From positions 8,592,001-8,656,000 of the forward strand of contig JAPTOF010000010.1 in NCBI GenBank assembly GCA_028554755.1: DNA of 64,000 nucleotides, given 5' to 3'. Shown in pieces: positions 1 to 35,110 of this stretch. The notes below the pieces were generated by a model that made no database searches, was not told the origin of the DNA, and worked only from the letters and a program-made list of their open reading frames with translations. A program made the translations under genes and the position numbers. This stretch comes from Cordia subcordata (Eukaryota > Streptophyta > Magnoliopsida > Boraginales > Cordiaceae). Position 1 is the stretch's first letter; each line of letters begins with the position of its first letter.

Positions 1-320
1 GGTCGAAAAGCGTTTGGCAATTGCATGACTATGAAAGGGTGAAGCTGAAATCTTTGCTTTGGTGAAGCATTTTTTCAGAGCTTAGGCTAGAAGCACTTTG
101 GTTTTTCTATGGATGTAAAACAAGGGGGTGTGTGAGTGACGATGTTAAGGAAGCGTGGAAGTTTATATAGGGCGGCGGTGTTCACGGCGGCGCGTCGCCG
201 GAAGGGTGGTGGTGTTGTGCTTGGAGAGCAAGACAGACGGTTGTTCACTGTTTTACCCGCGCGGCCGTGCCATCCACACGCGATGCTATAAATTCTAATG
301 CGTTTTGATTTATTCACCCT
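1..320 (-). promoter_or_regulatory. Possible promoter and 5' leader of a gene running off the left edge
   Basis: This stretch is much more GC-rich than the AT-rich DNA to its right. On the minus strand a TATA-like box (CTATATAAAC, about 171-162) is followed by a leader with CA/CT-rich sequence, a short upstream ORF starting near position 75, and an ATG near position 29 that opens a frame running off the window. This is the layout of a plant core promoter transcribed leftward. No protein family is recognisable from the few codons available, so the gene itself is an inference. The longest open frame here (about 76 codons) has no domain I recognise. Confidence 0.3.
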
Positions 321-2077
321 TCTATGAGTGTTTTGGTAAATATTTAAATATTGATTCGTGTAATATTATACTTGTTAAAATTAAATATATATTTTTGTTA
401 ATATAAAAATTTATTATTTTTACTCTTTTTTTTTTAAAGTTCAGTTATATTTAATTTAAAATTTATAAAAAAAATTAATTTTTATATGTATGTATGTATT
501 AGAGTATCTTCTCGTACAATGTATAGATTTTGATATTCATATAAAATGATATAATATTAAAAATTATATAAAGATTTGTTAATTAAAAGTATTTTTGACA
601 ATTATTCTGATATTTATATAAGATGATAGTACTCATGTGATACACAAAATACATAATACGTGGCATACAATGAAATTATGAATATGTATATGTATTTCAT
701 CTTTTCTATAAACTTTTTTAAACAAGTATGACAATGAGCCCAAAAAAAAGAAATATGCACATATAAATTTGATATATAGTTTATATTTAAAATATAGATA
801 ATGGCACCCAAATTACCATATATATTACATACTATTTATATAATATTTTAAAATATTTCTTTAAAAACAATATTTTTATATTTTTTTGAAGGTGCCCATT
901 CTGTGTCATTGATTGAAAGTTTTAAACCTGGGTTGAAATCCCGTAGGGCTCGGGCGTTGGGTTAGGAGCATGGGCAAAAAAAAATTTTTTAAAAAATTAT
1001 TTTGATCAACTTTAATAATTTTTTTGCACATTTAGTTCAATGGAATTTGATTAGTGGAAAGGTTCTCCAAACGATAAACCATTTACAATGGAATCGCCTT
1101 AGAATATATAAGACGTTAGTTCCATTTTTAGATAATGAAAAAATAATCCAACATTTAATATAGGATATGTTTCCAAAAGGAGATTTAAAAAAAAAAAAAA
1201 AAGAAAAGAAAAGTTTGCTGATCAATTATAAGAGACATAGAATAAAAATCTCACACTTATTTACCATCCAATTTACACAAAAAGACGAGCATAACAGGTA
1301 AATTTTTGTGGTACTAAATTTTGTAAGTCATTTAAGTTTCAACTCTACATAATGTCAATTATAATTTTGAACATCAGGAAAATTATAATTTTGTACATTT
1401 AAGAAGAAGGTGATAATTTCTAGGCTTTCTATTTTTTTTTTTTTTTCAAACAATCCTGGTCCCAACCCAATCACTCGTCCTCTATGAGATTCAAGGCTCA
1501 CCTTTTGGAAAAAAGTTCTTTTTTCATAATCTAAAAGGTTTAGTTTTTAAAAAAGCTATATTTACACTTTTTTAAGAATTTCAAATTTTTTGAAAGTCCA
1601 ATCAAAAAATAGTTCCGAAAACAAATCAAATAATAGTTCCGAAAACAACATACATTTTTCAAAAAAGAAAAATAAATACTTTCCCTCAATAACTCGAGTC
1701 TAAGTTCCAGTTCCCAAAACTCAATTTTCACTGTAAACAGTCAGTACCTCATTGACCATTGCAAGTAAACAGGTGGCCTAATAAATTTAAGTCTTCAATA
1801 CTCATTCAAATTTGGACTATTTAACTCATTTGTTGCAAACATAAGTTATGTTACTTGAGAAAAAGGGTTATTTAACTCATTTTCTCCAAAAAATGTTACA
1901 ATTTATTTTTCACGGATGCCAGCCTGTATTAGTGTCATGGGTCATGACAATACGGTGAGGGGAGTAATATAAGCCGGATTTGGAGAAAAAGTATTTCACA
2001 GATTAATTTAGTGATAGAACGTTTGAGATACAAATTAAAAGACTAATTTGGTCACTTCTTGAGTTTAATTCAGTTGG
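321..2077. other. AT-rich intergenic DNA without recognisable gene
   Basis: I find only AT-rich sequence and short low-complexity open frames. A 24-bp unit containing ATAGTTCCGAAAAC is tandemly duplicated at about 1602-1649. Nothing else is recognisable. Confidence 0.5.
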
Positions 2078-2201
2078 ATTAGTAACATTCTGAAATTACA
2101 AGCATTGCTTAGTAACATTCTGAAAACATTAAGTCTGTAAAGCACATAAAATGCATTTATACAAACAATAGTTTAGTAAAATTCTGAAATTACAAGCATT
2201 A
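2078..2201. repeat. Short interspersed duplication near the 3' end of the acyl-ACP synthetase gene
   Basis: The phrase TTAGTAACATTCTGAAA occurs at about 2078 and 2109, and a variant (TTTAGTAAAATTCTGAAA) at about 2172. Two copies continue into TTACAAGCATT. It lies just downstream of the stop codon at 2485 on the gene's strand, so it may be in the 3' UTR or just beyond it. It looks like a local slippage duplication. Confidence 0.55.
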
Positions 2202-2484
2202 AGTTAACATATCTAAGAAAAGACACTCAATTATTCACTGGTTTGACAATTGCAAACAAACATCTGCTACAAGGTTTGATTACTCAAATACAATTGGATC
2301 TATTTTCGTCCATTTTACAACAGATGCAGGTGTAAACCTCATCTTAAAGTTTGCCAAATTGTCAATGTGATTGCTTTATCATTCTTCTCTAAAAATACAC
2401 ATGCCTGTTCTTCTTTCTTTTAGGTACTTCTAGGAGGCACAATGGTAGAAATTCAATGCCAAGTACCTGAAGACTCCATTAAAG

Positions 2485-25113
<22,629 letters not shown>

Positions 25114-25440
25114 CAAGAATCAAATTAGACAACAAAGAGACACCAGTCTAACTGCATGTAATACACGGGCAAATAAACAGAGATAGATGACCCTTCAGTG
25201 TTTAGAGCTTTACTGTGTGTTGTGTGTGTTTTATGGGTCAATCAGAGAGAGAGAGAGAGTGGTGGGAAAAGTTTTTGGTGGGTAGTTGGGGTTGGGGGAA
25301 GAAGGAAGAAGCATTGAAGAAAACGAACAACAACGAAAGTCACTTTCCAAATCCTATCTATTCTTTTCTTTCTTTCTTTTTTTTTCTTTCTCCAAACTTC
25401 GATGACTCCAGCAGTACATTTAGAAGCTATGACAGACAAA
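25114..25440 (-). promoter_or_regulatory. 5' leader and promoter-proximal region of the acyl-ACP synthetase gene
   Basis: The region upstream of the start codon contains a pure (CT)n tract on the gene's strand ((GA)n at 25244-25259 on plus) and a longer pyrimidine/purine-skewed stretch to about 25395. CT-rich tracts are common in plant core promoters and 5' UTRs. No convincing TATA box is seen close to the start. Confidence 0.4.
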
Positions 25441-25728
25441 TTTACGATGTTGTGGTGATTGGGACAATCGCGTTGTCAATTGTGACCTCCAAAACGCAAA
25501 CTAACAAACGATCCATTTTTGGAACGTTGCCATATTTTCATTGTTCCCACTCTAATTAATGCGGCTTCCTCTTGTCTTGTTCTCAGGCCCACATTATTCA
25601 TTTTGCATTTAAAGTTAATTTAGAGAATTCTTAAATTAGCGAGTGAAACTTATTTGGATTTTTAGTTAATTAATCAGAAATAATTAGACTAGTTATCAAT
25701 TATATGTATAACTTGTTTATAAACTATA

Positions 25729-26171
25729 CAGTGAAATGCACGATACTTTAGTTCTGATTAGTCGATTACCTCATATCTTTTAAATTTATCATATTACTCA
25801 CTGTATTTTTCAAAAAGTGACATGTTACCCCATGTGATTTGCCTAATTAACCGATTACTCTATATGTTCTCAAAACTTACTATGTCACCATCTTTTACAT
25901 TCTAAAAGGTGGCACAAATGCCTCTTTTTTCTATTATTATATAATCGTCGTTAGTTGAAAATAAAAGTATTTTTGTGAAAATATGTAACACATTACAAGT
26001 TCTAAAAAATACACTTATCATGCACAATAAGTTAATTTGAACGAAAAATATCAAGATAGAAGTTTATGTGTCATCTTTCAAAAACCACTAGAGGTAATGC
26101 GATAAGTTTAGAACAAAAGGAAATAATCAACTAACCTAACAAACCACAAGAGAATATCGTGCATTTTACCC
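25729..26171. mobile_element. MITE with 9-bp target duplication (MULE type)
   Basis: The 443-bp element begins CAGTGAAATGCACGATACTT and ends AATATCGTGCATTTTACCC, so its ends are inverted copies of each other (core AAATGCACGATA). It is flanked on both sides by the perfect direct repeat TAAACTATA (25720-25728 and 26172-26180). A 9-bp target duplication is characteristic of Mutator-like elements. No coding capacity is present, so it is non-autonomous. Confidence 0.8.
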
Positions 26172-26850
26172 TAAACTATACTCAATATCCTTCTCAAATT
26201 AATGTTAGATACTACAATCACCTCTCATTGTCATTGAAGACATCAAGGATACACAATCACTAAAGATGAGGTGATACAAGACTCTACAGACGGCTTTTAC
26301 AAGCTCAATAAGTGATTCTTTACATTTGGTGTAATACTTTGTCATACACATCAAATAACAGTCACATCCAACTAGTAATTGGCTTTGAATACCATTTTGT
26401 TTCACCTTCAAGCTGAAAGCCTATGAGTGAAAAAAATATTGTAATAAATACTTTAGTCTGTAATTAATTGATCAAAAAATATTTAAATTAATTTATTAAT
26501 TATACTCATAACTTTTACTAATAATTAAATCATATTCAAATATCCTTTTTCAAATCAATGGGGACAGCACATGGTATGAGAGACCTACTCAAGAGTAGTA
26601 AACTCTTATAGTTGTTTTTGATAACCCAACCATAAAAGTTATTTGCAATATTTTTTGATACATCGAAACCTCATGGATAAAGTTCCAAAGCAAAATTAAG
26701 GATTGTTTATTAATAAGTTATTCTAAAATAATATAATTTATTTTTTGATTATAATTTCAAATAACTTATAATATAAAAAAGATATATTAAGAGCTTGTTT
26801 AGCTCTACTTATTTTGAGGCTTATAAACTTTAACAGTAAAAAGTTACTTA

Positions 26851-27616
26851 TTATAACTTTAGGTGAATTTTAATTTGTCGGCCAACACATTGGCTTAACT
26901 AAACAGAAATATTGGCTAGTAATGCCTAATGCAAACTTAATTTCATATGATTGCCAACTCACTTAGTTTAGTGCGCGTGGTACACAATAGTGAAAAGAAC
27001 CTTCAAACTTTTTACTCTCAATGTGACAAAGGTCAATGATGAAGATACTAATTAGTACACATGAATTGACTTTTTTACTTTTTTGCTTTGCAGTTTGCCA
27101 ATATATATATTAAACAAAATTATTCTCTTTTGTTATTAATATTTCTTGAATTACAATTATAATTAAAAAATATAACATTGAAAATAAAAAAAATAAACTT
27201 AAAATTTTAAATTAAAAATGAAATAATAGAAATTAATAAAATATAGTAATAAATAATTAATATAATTTAATAAATTCTTTTTAATAATAATTTTAATCTT
27301 TCATTTGGTATTTTTGTTTGCAATTATGTGGGGTTTTTAATCGTGTCATTCGTCAAAAGGTGCCTAGACTATTTGGTTCTTGAATAATTATTATAACTTC
27401 AGGTGGATTGTAATTTGTCGGCCAACATAATGGATCCACCAAACAGAGATACCGACTACTAATAAGCCCTGGTGCTATTAATGCAAAATAAATTTTCATA
27501 TGGTTGCCAACTCACTTAGCTTATTGCACATGGTACTACAGTGAAAAAATTGTAATTTTTTTCTCTCAAAGAAACAAAGGTCAACGATGATAATACTAAT
27601 TAATACACATGAACTT
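26851..27616. repeat. Local duplication of about 220 bp
   Basis: Segments 26851-27070 and 27391-27616 are diverged direct copies sharing TTTGTCGGCCAACA, TTGCCAACTCACTTAG and CAAAGGTCAAYGATGA. They are separated by about 320 bp of AT-rich DNA. No gene is recognisable in either. This may be the trace of a duplicated promoter-like or repeat segment. Confidence 0.65.
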
Positions 27617-28012
27617 TTTAGAATACTATCTCGAGATTAGGGGATAGCTTTTATTTTCTCTCCATTTCTTTATTCCTCTTCCCTTTTTTTGGAGAATGAG
27701 ATCATGGTATGAGATTACAATATTACTAAGATCGAAAGTTCGTAATTTAACGATAGTGAATTACTTTTTACTCGTTTGGGCCTCTGTCTTTTTGAATGGC
27801 CCTTGGTTGGGAATTTTTGTTTTCCAATTTTCGTGATTTGACTTGGGACTGCTGAACTGCTTGCGTAACTGCTTTTAGGCTAATTTTCATGGGTTTTCTT
27901 TTTTGCTTTAGTTGGACTTGGTCAGTTTAGGCCCATTATTGTGTAACGTCTCAATAGCTTATCTTTACTCACACACCCTTTAATTTCTCACATCATCATC
28001 ATCACGCGAATT

Positions 28013-28516
28013 ATACTATGTGCCCATATTATAGTACATCTAAATGAGTATGGTGTACCTCTCAAGAGATGTCACAATCTGACTGTCGAATCAATTTGAA
28101 ATTTAGCGAGTTCATTCTCTTCATGTAGACGAACGCAACACAAAAATCCGATCGTCGATCGGACAACGATAACACCTCCAACTGCAAGCTTCGAAATCGT
28201 TCATAGACTGTGAACATGTTGTTCACAAATTGTGAACATGTCTTTTACAGATTGTGAACATATCTTGAGTAGTCATAAATATAAAAAATTTATTATTATA
28301 AATATATGATATAAAGTTTTTGAATATATACTTTAAGTGTAATGGATAAGTAAATTATAAATTATTAAAAATTTGAACATAAAATGTTAAAATTGTAAAT
28401 ATATAACTTGCAATTTATAAATAATTAAAAGTTGTAAACTTATAATATAAAAATTATGAACATATAATATAAAAATTGTGAATAGATGCACATGCTATGT
28501 TGAGGGTGTATAGTAT
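28013..28516. mobile_element. Small element with degenerate inverted ends
   Basis: The left end ATACTATGTGCCCATATTATAG and the inverted right end ATACTATACACCCTCAACATAG are similar over about 22 bp. The interior has repeated TTGTGAACAT phrases, found also near 61.5 kb. No clear target duplication is visible. It resembles the inserted element at 44696-45263, whose right end also has a GGGTGCAT-type terminus. Confidence 0.4.
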
Positions 28517-29317
28517 CCTTACCACCACCATCACTATCACCATCACCATCATCATTATTATAACTAAAACACCAAAGTATATTTTATTTTTCCGACAAAT
28601 ATTTTATGTTCACCAAATCGGGTAGTTTCCTTCCTTTCTGTTGAGTAATTTTTAGCTGTTTCTTTGGGTTTGTCAAAACTATGAGAATTTTATGAATTAT
28701 AGCAAAAAGAGTTGCATCCAAGGGGATCCATTAAGAAATTTGTTGGATTTGTAACCCCTTTAGAACTCATCTTAAATTTTTGTTAAAATAAGATTTATTT
28801 AATTGAAAAAAAATGAACTTAGTCAGTAACGAAATAAATTATTTGCATATAAATATTAAATGGTATCTTTTAACGTGGAATGAATTTAATAATATATCTT
28901 TTTCTTCACATAGTTAAGCATTTTCAAATTCATAACCTCTCTAGGGAAAGATACTAGTTTGTTTTTTCTTTTCCCGCGTTGAATTATAAGAAAAACATAT
29001 CTACCCATTGATCATATTTGCAAAAATTAAAGTTAGAGCAAACGTCAAATGGCATTTGGTACATGCAAAATAAAAGTGAGAACAATATATTTCTTTTAAT
29101 CAATTGCTATAATTCTCTAGGGAATTACATAAGAAAACAACACGAAAGGTCTTCTTGAATCTAAAGCTTCTATTTCTCAATTACTTGTATAAATTTATTT
29201 TGGAAAAGATTATTATATATATGATAATAATAATCAAATTCATAGGAGCCACTAAATTAACATCTTATATATGAGAACAATATGGTCGTTTCCATACTAT
29301 CAGCCCCAAATGGTTAT

Positions 29318-31166
29318 TCACAGAGACACACTTGGGAATTTGCAAGAACCATGGCCTGCAACAAAAACAAGGAGAGAAATCAAAATCAGAAGAAGCCAAT
29401 TAATCTTTCTCAAAAGAAAAACAAAGTTCATATTTCCATTATAATGTTATTGTACGACCATTATTTAAATATGTTCATATTGTCAAAAACCCCATTTTGT
29501 ACCAAAAATTAGAAATGAAAACCAAAAAACAGCCTTGGTTCTCCTAAAACTTGATCTAAAAGTTCTACCCGACCCAACCCCTTCCCTTTCGTATCCAATT
29601 CATCACTCCTAAGACAAGTAACGTAAACCAGTACTGTACTTACTTGGGTCCGAGGTGGTCTGAACTGCAAGGCCATTGAAGTAACAACTGGCTCCACTGC
29701 TCCTATACTTTGCCCAGTAAGAGTTAAACGCATAGCTAGCATGTGAAATTACAGAAACAGGCTCATAGCATGCTTTCCCTGGTGCAAGTGCATCGCAAGT
29801 CCCATTCCCATTAGCACATGCAAAATCCAAAGCATTTCCCAACTCCATGATGTTCGCTCTTGCTGCCACCACACACCACAGCTTCCCCTTGTACGGCTTG
29901 TTATTCCACGGCCCGGGCAGCGGCCGGCGATACTCTTTCTCCGGCCGCTTCCCCGTCAGGTCGAGCTCGTAAATAGGCCTCCCACTCGGACTCAACAGTC
30001 CCCAATGCCTCTCCGTTCCAGGCCCTCCCTTCAGGTTCTCATTGTATAAAGAGAATAAAAATGTTGGTATCATCTTTCCAGGCCTGGCTGGGGTGCCAAT
30101 TGGTGGATCTGCAGTCATTTTCTTCACTAGATTACGATTATAAGTAGCTGCATTGTATATATTTGCTCCAGGCTGATCAATATCACCCCCATTAGGCCAA
30201 CCGGTCTCGGATATCGCTAATGAGATATTGTGAAATCCAAGTTTTCGCATAGCGAACACGACTGAATCAAGCATCTGATCCAGGAGGTTTGTGTAAACCA
30301 ATCCGCTCCCTGGATCCTTATACGTTAGATTATTTCCACCTTTAAACAATGCAAAATCCAGGCTCATATTTGCTGGATTTTCGGACCAGGAAAAGTAAGG
30401 ATACACATCCAGGAAGAAATACGATTTGGTACCATTCAGGAATTTCAGCAATGGCAGCAACACTTCATTCACTGGAATATCAGGCCTGAATTTCCCACTC
30501 GAAGGCGGAAAAGCCGATTCCAATAAGTCCATCGCCAATGGCGTCCCGACTTTAATGTTCCGAATATCGTGTCCCTTCAGTGCTCTCTTGATGTTCTTCA
30601 TAGCTGGTACAAGTTGGTTCCACAACTGCTTATCTTTGTTGCTGAGCACTTCGTTTCCAACAAGCACAAAACGGATTATTGTGTTGGGATAATAAGCAAG
30701 AACATTTTCGCTTACCCATTCGTTTGCTAGAGTTTCATTTGAAGCAATGGTTTGAATCTGCTCATTTGGGACCATGATTGAGACACGAATGTTCGTCCAT
30801 GAGAGCAATTTTAGTATTTCTGGATCAGCATCATAGAGCTTCAAACTCTCAGCTTTCATGGCTTTGAGAAGCTCAATTGACTGATATGCAGATGGCAAAT
30901 TGTTCCCTAGCCGGCCATAGTTGATGCCAATCGGTGAAGGAACCATCGCATCTGCCACATAAGTTAATACGAACAAGAGTATTATTATATGTCACTCGCT
31001 AACAATATACTTTATTACAGAATTTTTATCATATACACGAGAAATTTGACTTGAATATAATTACTGTATGTAAAAACTTACTCGAAAAAGCTAGGAGGAA
31101 GAAGAAACAGACGGCGAAAATCATCTTCCCTCTTACTTTCTCTGGATGCATCCTGCAGTTTTTCAT
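29318..31166 (-). CDS. Glucan endo-1,3-beta-glucosidase (GH17) with C-terminal X8/CBM43 domain, 3 exons
   Basis: Secreted beta-1,3-glucanase (callose hydrolase). Exons are 31082-31166, 29644-30951 and 29318-29355, with GT-AG introns and consistent phases, giving 1431 nt and 476 residues. The N-terminus has a hydrophobic signal peptide (MIFAVCFFFLLAFS, about 15-28). The GH17 barrel starts at GINYGRLGNNLP. The proton-donor Glu is in VGNE (about 129) and the nucleophile Glu in ISETGWPNGG (about 277). The X8 domain begins LWCVVAA (about 386) and has six cysteines; the last lies in the 38-nt final exon, which encodes HGSCKFPSVSL and a stop. Reading through the last intron would give a false C-terminus. 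No hydrophobic GPI-anchor tail follows, so I infer a soluble apoplastic protein. The start at 31166 is the first ATG after a TATA box; the ATG at 31151 is in frame and possible. Which glucanase clade member this is cannot be decided. Confidence 0.92.
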
Positions 31167-31247
31167 CAAATCTCCCAAAAGTACTTCTGCTGTTAGATAT
31201 AAAGAAAGAAATGTTTCGGGCTTACAGAATGTGATGATGAGAGTTAA

Positions 31248-31257
31248 TTTATATAAG
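31248..31257 (-). promoter_or_regulatory. TATA box of the glucanase gene
   Basis: CTTATATAAA on the minus strand lies about 82 nt upstream of the first ATG at 31166. The spacing leaves a leader of about 50 nt, which is reasonable for a plant gene. Confidence 0.55.
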
Positions 31258-32392
31258 CTGAAGAATGAAGGAACAGTTACTCATGAACGGTTCAACTACA
31301 AAATTATCAAAGGAGAGAAGCAACTAAATGATCTTTGTGAGAGTTTCATAAAGAAAGATAGGTTGATTAGTTACCCATGCATGCAACAAGAAGAGGAAGG
31401 CTCAAGATAATGTGTATGAATGAAGATTGTAATAATCAAAGTGAAAAGGCAAAGGTTATGAGATGTGAAAAGCACACGAGTGGGGCTTGTGGATGCTTTA
31501 ATAATGCTAAAAGAGACGCTTCTTGGAGTTTCAAAACTACCCAAAAGGACATAGTAAGAAATATTGGCTGCTCTATATATAATCCTTTTGATAAAAAAAA
31601 AAAAAAAGAGATCTAAAGTTCATTGAAGCTAGATAAGGGTTGGTCTCCATATAAGCTCACCCAAGATCACCTCTCACACATAGGGACCAAAATTCATGCG
31701 AGACCCGTTGAAGTGGTCTGTGGGTGGACCAATTTAAAACATTTTCTTTTGTTTTTTTGGGTCAGATTTAAAACATTTTCAATCAGATAGATGTTGCATA
31801 AATGAATAGTAGCATCTAGGAAAGATGTAAAAGATTGTGCCGAAATGCAAATGACATCATTGTTGACATCTTTAAAAAGGGCCAGACCAATCTGATCCAT
31901 TAGGCTCTAATAAAGGTCAACTAAAGTGCATGACACAATATGAAGTGATTATTTAAATGTACGGCATGTCTTAAACATTTTCCTTATTTTTGCCCTTTAG
32001 ATTTGTTTATAAATAGATTTGATCAATTTATAAATGAAACAAAAGACCCTTTTAATTAATCTATTTCTATGAGCAATGACTTGCCTTCGAAGGTGTTGGG
32101 AGTCTAAGAGTATGTTTGGTCAAATTTTTGGGCAATTAGAAGTATTTTTTGTAATTTCAAAAGTTAAAATTAACGTATTTGACCCATTTTCTGAAAAACT
32201 TTTACATGATAGCAAAGCTAGAAAAAAGCTAAAAACTCAGAAAATCCAAATTGGAGTTTTTTTTGTTTTGTTTGTAAAAAGAGTTTTTACAAAGTTACTT
32301 TTATGTCTTGTGTGGAATTAATTGTTATCATTTTTTTACAAATATACAATTCCATATTTTTGAAATTTTAATATTAATCTAAGAACAACTAA
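31258..32392. other. Intergenic DNA upstream of the glucanase gene
   Basis: This is presumed promoter and spacer of the minus-strand glucanase gene. A second TATA-like stretch (CTATATATAA, about 31572-31581) and a poly-A run (31591-31606) are visible. No coding feature is seen. Confidence 0.4.
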
Positions 32393-32875
32393 GGGTCTGT
32401 TTGGATTGGAGGGAGGAAATTTAATAAAGGAAAGGAAAGGAAAGGAAAGGAAAGAATTATAAAGGAAAGGAGAGGAAATGGGTAATTCATGTTTGGATTA
32501 GAGTTTTTTTGTAGGGATAAGAATCATAAAGGATTTTGAAAATCTTGTATTTGAATTGGAAGGAAATGAGAGAAAAGGATAAATTTTTTATGTAAATTTA
32601 CTTATGTGCCCTTTTTTATTTTGCTTATATATCAGGTTCAATTGTAATTAAAATAAAGATTAGGGTCATAATTGTCTTCACACAATATGGAAGAATCCCC
32701 TCCCCCCAAATCACCCCAATTTGGAGGGATGAAAAATTAAAGGGATGGGGGGATTTTGTTTTTCCTCTCATTATCCTTCCCCTCCCAATCCTTCCAAAAC
32801 AAACAATGGAGGGGATACAAAAAACCCTCCCTTCCCTTTCCTTTCATCCCACTCCCCTCAATCCAAACAAGGTGT
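32393..32875. mobile_element. Palindromic MITE with GTTTGGATTG ends
   Basis: The left end GGGTCTGTTTGGATTGGAGG and the inverted right end ACACCTTGTTTGGATTGAGG match over most of 20 bp. The left arm has (AAAGG)n (about 32428-32455) and the right arm the complementary TTTCC/CCTTCC tracts, so the element could fold into a long hairpin. It has no coding capacity. Confidence 0.65.
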
Positions 32876-33809
32876 AAAAGTTTAACATCTAAAATACATG
32901 ACCAAACAGTCAATTATTTTTGTTTAACAATACTTTCACCTAAAATTTTACTACTAAAAGCACTACTTTTTAATAATTAAAATCTAACAGTTAGGCCAAA
33001 TAGAATCTAAACTTAATTCATGGCAACATGACTTTTTAATCGTCCTCTCTTTTTCTTTGTTGTTATTGGTTTCTTTGTTTTCATTTTAATAAAATTTCCG
33101 AGGAGAAATCCCTGCCCTTTCTCCAAAAAGAAGGAAAAAAAAAAAAAACTAAAACTAGGTGTCGTCTGGGTTGGGTTGGGTGTGGTGAGTCGGAGTTCAC
33201 TGTTCCCATATGTGGGTTGGGTTTTTTTAGTAAGATCAAAGTTGACCATATCGTTGAGTCCAGTTTTGGCTCCTGTCTTTGATAGACCCAAAACCACGTG
33301 TAGTGTTTGGGTTTAGTGAGATGGTGGGCTTTAGCCTATGACCTATTTGGTCTTGTCTAAATTTAAATTTGTTTCTTTCAATTTTAGTATGTTTTTATTG
33401 ATCCAAAAAAAAAAAATTTGAGGGTGTTTTTCTTTTCTCATATCTTTATTTTTGTATTTTTTGGTCGATTGTTCGATTATCTTGTGATGAGAAAACAAAC
33501 GACTTGTTTCTGAAAAATGACGTTATAATTGAATTTTTCTATAAGAAGAAAAAGTAAAATGGTGAATGCAATCACCTTTTGCAAAATTACTTATATATAA
33601 TATATATATTCTTTTACTATATTCAAAACTGTTCCATCATACCAAACAGGCCATTTAGTGTATTAGAGTAATTAAAAGGTAAAATCTTATTCATTCATAT
33701 TACAAATGAATGGATTTCATTCTTCTTCTTCTTTCTTTTTCTTCTCTGTTCATTTCTCTTTTTATTTCCTTTCTTTCTCTTTAGTTCGTCTCAGTCTCGT
33801 AAATCTAAT

Positions 33810-35110
33810 ATGATATGATTTCTTCTTTTTCTTTTTTTCCTTGGTCGAAAAGCAGATAATACTAGGAGTAAAACATCAAACATTTACATCAAGTCCATGT
33901 CCATTTCAAATCAGGACAAACCAAACAACCATAGCAAGTGGGCCAAGACTAAGACATATACCAAGAGTCCAGGACCGAAGGAAAAAGACACATGCAAAAA
34001 AAACATGAACCCGCAAAACGTTGGGTCAAATAGAAGACGCGTGAAGATGCGTTGTTAGGTGCTTTATTTTATTTTTTTAAACGAAATCCAGCAAAAGAAA
34101 AGAAAGAAAAATCCATACCAAGCCGAAAAACCAAACAAAACCTAGAGTATAGCTGACAACAAGCGCTGCTTCGATGGTCTTCACCTTTATCACCAACAAA
34201 CAAAAATTTTTCCCATCAACATAAAAAAGATCACAAAGATCACAACCTCACCGTCTGCCAATATATCGATACAATCTACCAGGGAAGCGAAATTAGCAAA
34301 TAACTCATAACGACCTGTAGAAGACACCAACAAAGTGGCACACTCAGAAAAGACAAACAAATGCCATTACCATGGTTAGTTTAGCCAGATTTACAGAGGT
34401 TAGGCCAATGAAAGAGGAAACGTAGATGGTCCAAACACCTTTAGAAGAAAGACGGACCCTCTAAGGGCCTGTTTAGATTGGTTTTTTTTAAGAAAAAATA
34501 TATATTTTTTTAAAAAAGTTATATTAAATTTGTAATAACTATTAGATTTGGCTTTCAAAAAAATTAAAATTCTAAAAAAAAAGTTCAAATAAAACTTTTT
34601 TCAGAAGCCAGAACTTTCAAATTTTCAAAAAAAACTATTTTTCAAAAGCTGTCAATAAAAGTACTTTTGAAAATAGTCAATCCAAACGAGTTCTAAGTCG
34701 AGGCTTGTTGTTTTACAAACCTACCTTCTCACCTTTGTACAATAGAACTAGCACGAGATCAAGAGCACCCAACAAATCACACCTCAAACAACATAAGGAT
34801 GGGATTGTTGGAAGATGAATAGCATAGATTCCAGCTTGAAACTCCACATCATCGAGGAAAGGCATATAAAAAACATCGGGCCTTGCCATCACGTAGAAAG
34901 AGAAGACGTCACAAATGCAGATTTGAGCTCACCTTCCGAGAGAAAGCAAACAACAAATAGACCTGGGTAGAAATAGGGAAGAAAGTAAAACAAAATGAAC
35001 GAAGCAACAAGAGAGCAAAGCCTGAAAAGAATCACAGGCTCAGCTTAGAGAAAGAGACCCTATGGGTAAAATGAGGGGGAGAGAACTGGAGAATTCTTTC
35101 TTGGGAGAAA
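33810..35110 (-). repeat. Retroposon-like repeat (LINE-derived?), interrupted by a MITE
   Basis: A less AT-rich segment starts after a T-rich tract (33800-33840), which would be a poly-A tail on the minus strand. Phrases such as GGGCCAAGACTAAGACATA recur in diverged form at 52880-54130 (GGGCCAAAGCCAAGACACA). No long open frame survives. The class is a guess based on the tail and lack of terminal repeats. A hAT-like MITE is nested at 34466-34692. Confidence 0.3.
34466..34692. mobile_element. MITE of the CTGTTTRGATTG family, copy 1
   Basis: The left end is GGCCTGTTTAGATTGG and the inverted right end is AACTCGTTTGGATTGACT. The direct repeat TCTAAG flanks both sides (34460-34465 and 34692-34697), part of a probable 6-8 bp target duplication. 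The interior is A/T homopolymer-rich with inverted halves (AAAAGTT.. and ..AACTTTT). Confidence 0.6.

Noticed and set aside
25215..25559. A 114-codon plus-strand frame over the (GA)n tract
   Set aside because: It lies in the 5' leader and promoter region of the minus-strand gene, has simple-sequence composition and no domain.
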